DNA of 5,222 bases, from assembly GCA_003513855.1 (NCBI GenBank), contig DOTC01000149.1, positions 2,270-7,491 of the forward strand, written 5' to 3'. Position 1 is the first letter of the stretch; each line of letters opens with the position of its first letter. This stretch comes from Deltaproteobacteria bacterium. GTDB taxonomy: Bacteria > Desulfobacterota > Deferrimicrobia > Deferrimicrobiales > Deferrimicrobiaceae. Below are positions 4,456 through 5,222 of the stretch, in pieces. Both the position numbers and the translations under genes were made by a program. Below the pieces are notes generated by a model. It did not search any database. It was not told the origin of the DNA and was given only the letters and a program-made list of their open reading frames with translations.

Positions 4456-4517
4456 GCCTAACAATAGGGAGAAGCTGACGGATTCCCTCCGACTTAGACC
4501 TGCAATCAGCGATTTTC
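4456..4517 (+). other. attC-like recombination site 3
   Basis: GCCTAAC (4456-4462) is an exact RYYYAAC box and is followed after eight bases by GAAGCTGACGG (4471-4481), the same element at the same distance as in site 2. GCTGA (4474-4478) can pair with TCAGC (4506-4510). The right end is poorly defined: CTTAGAC (4493-4499) resembles GTTAGAC with the G lost. Similarity to site 2 continues loosely to a shared GCGAT (4509-4513 here, 4031-4035 there). Confidence 0.48.
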
Positions 4518-4592
4518 TAATCAGAATACCTCTATAACCCCCTCCAATCGAACGAGAATCCCCCAGGAACGACGCTTCGTCTACCACCTGTT

Positions 4593-4910
4593 TCACCCCA
4601 CCGAGTGACGCTTCCCCCCATTGAAAATATCAGGTCCCAGGATGTACCCGTTTGTTGCGACGGCAATCAAGGGTATGAGACCGAACAGAATACCGGACAG
4701 GAGCTCGGCGAACGACTTGGCCGAGTTGTTGAGCAAGATAATGAAAAACATCTTCCAGGGAGGCATTGTCAGGAAAGGCTCAAGGGAATCCTTGAGTTCA
4801 CCAAGCATTTCTTTTTTCCCCGGTATTGGGGCAAGGAATCCTGCCAGAAAAGCGAAAACGAAGAGAGCCGTGAGGGAAACGATATAACGCGGTATGTTCC
4901 TTTCTGGCAT
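4593..4910 (-). pseudogene. SpoIIM-like (DUF95) membrane protein, 3'-truncated
   Basis: This 105-residue frame begins with a transmembrane helix (9-29, LTALFVFAFLAGFLAP). It continues into the hallmark segment of the SpoIIM/COG1300 family, FFIILLNNSAKSFAELLSG (55-73) and ILFGLIPLIAVATNGYILG (74-92). Family members are usually about 170-210 residues with several more helices after NGxxLG. Here the match stops abruptly at residue 92 (near 4635), and the last 13 residues (PDIFNGGKRHSVG) look like read-through into foreign sequence. The remaining half was not found in any frame to the left. SpoIIM acts in engulfment in Bacillus, but relatives occur in many non-sporulating bacteria with unknown roles. 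ATG 4910 has only a weak binding site. The truncation point marks the right edge of the accessory segment. Confidence 0.68.
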
Positions 4911-5065
4911 GTTTCAACTTTACAGGAAATTCACGTGATCGGTTCTGCTGAGAATCCGTTACATCCCTTTCGTTTCCCGGCCTCAATGTTGAACGGGGGA
5001 AGGCCGGGCAGGAAATCTGCCTTCTCGATCCATCGGCCTATTCCCCGGAAGGGTGATAATCCGCC
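4911..5065. other. Spacer with overlapping, mutually exclusive hairpins
   Basis: CCCGGCCT (4976-4983) pairs with AGGCCGGG (5001-5008). GGCAG (5007-5011) pairs with CTGCC (5017-5021), and GAAGGC (4999-5004) with GCCTTC (5019-5024). These stems share bases and cannot all form at once, an arrangement seen in attenuators. No T-run follows on either strand, and no known riboswitch core was recognised. The spacer lies between the 50-codon gene and the truncated SpoIIM-like gene, both leftward, so it would be a leader of the latter or a weak terminator of the former. Confidence 0.4.
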
Positions 5066-5218
5066 TTATTCCGGCGGTCCTGCCATCCCGCAATACCCGC
5101 TAGGCTTAGTGACAACCGTCATTTGTTCCTTTCCCGTCAAATCAGTTACAAGCGTAACCTCTCCGCCGAGAGTACCTCGCCATGCCATGCACTTCGACCC
5201 AACGCAATTATGAACCAT
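5066..5218 (-). CDS. Small cysteine-containing conserved protein, possibly 5'-partial
   Basis: A 50-codon frame from ATG 5218 to TAA 5066-5068. It contains CVGSKCMAWRG (5-15) near the start and GYCGMAG (41-47) near the end. This C-x4-CMAWR ... GYCG-AG pattern recalls small proteins annotated as hypothetical in anaerobic and deltaproteobacterial genomes, which often carry a further Cys upstream of the first one seen here. The cysteines could bind a metal or cluster; that is inference. The frame remains open from 5218 to the window edge, so the true start may lie outside, and a fourth Cys could be there. It is transcribed toward the truncated SpoIIM-like gene, 155 bases away. Function is unknown. 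Confidence 0.6.
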   Translation of the reverse strand: MVHNCVGSKCMAWRGTLGGEVTLVTDLTGKEQMTVVTKPSGYCGMAGPPE

Positions 5219-5222
5219 GTAC

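Larger units (their letters stand above)
3064..4517 (+). mobile_element. Candidate integron cassette array without visible integrase (CALIN-like)
   Basis: Three same-strand genes of near-equal size are each followed, 10-35 bases after the stop, by an attC-like spacer. Gene cassettes should begin with GTTRRRY and carry its reverse complement, RYYYAAC, at the start of their own attC. Cassette 1 begins GTTGAAT (3064-3070) and ends at CTTCAAC (3483-3489, six of seven complementary). Cassette 2 begins GTTAGAA (3552-3558) and ends at TTCTAAC (3982-3988, seven of seven). Cassette 3 ends at GCCTAAC (4456-4462), an exact RYYYAAC, but its start lacks a good GTTRRRY. The second and third sites share CTAAC-N8-GAAGCTGACGG. 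No IntI gene is in the window. Either a CALIN or a distal array segment would fit. Degenerate right halves suggest that some sites are decaying. Confidence 0.58.

Noticed and set aside
4605..5213. 202-codon rightward frame at the right end
   Set aside because: It is antisense to the SpoIIM-like gene and the cysteine protein, both of which show family motifs.
1..5222. CRISPR array or intact insertion sequence
   Set aside because: No regularly spaced long repeats, no transposase gene and no terminal inverted repeats with target duplications were seen.

Overview
The window looks like a high-GC bacterial chromosome with an accessory insertion. The left part (about 1-1910) is very GC-rich and tightly packed. 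It holds the 3' end of a DUF1015 gene, a TrmN6-type methyltransferase, a DUF721 (DciA-like) protein and a small conserved membrane protein. This set resembles Desulfuromonadota (Geobacter-like) genomes, but that is an inference from general familiarity, with no phylogenetic marker in view. From about 1910 the base composition falls, gene density drops and most genes are small or unrecognised, which fits horizontally acquired DNA.

Region 1 (1-1877) is the housekeeping block. DUF1015 and trmN6 run rightward and overlap. The DUF721 gene and the membrane-protein gene run leftward and share a GTGA stop/start overlap behind one TATAAT promoter. Region 2 (1904-2680) is the remains of an integrated element. 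It contains a tyrosine recombinase remnant (in-frame stops, a frameshift, an internal deletion, loss of the first catalytic Arg) and an apparently intact ribbon-helix-helix regulator with its own well-formed promoter. Region 3 (2843-3063) has a 20-residue hydrophobic peptide gene with an ideal ribosome binding site, then a repeat-bearing spacer.

Region 4 (3064-4517) is the most interesting part. Three rightward genes of 116-126 codons, all encoding membrane proteins, are separated by spacers that behave like integron attC sites. Cassette 1 starts with GTTGAAT and ends at CTTCAAC. Cassette 2 starts with GTTAGAA and ends at its exact reverse complement TTCTAAC. The spacers after genes 2 and 3 share CTAAC-N8-GAAGCTGACGG with identical spacing. 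No integron integrase is visible, so this is best described as a candidate CALIN (attC cluster lacking integrase) or the distal part of an integron. The second gene recalls UspB in topology, and the third belongs to a four-helix membrane family I recognise but cannot name.

Region 5 (4518-5222) runs leftward: a SpoIIM-like gene cut short at its 3' end where the accessory region begins, a spacer with mutually exclusive hairpins, and a 50-codon cysteine-containing protein gene. The truncated recombinase on one side and the truncated SpoIIM gene on the other suggest that the accessory segment was assembled by several insertions and deletions.
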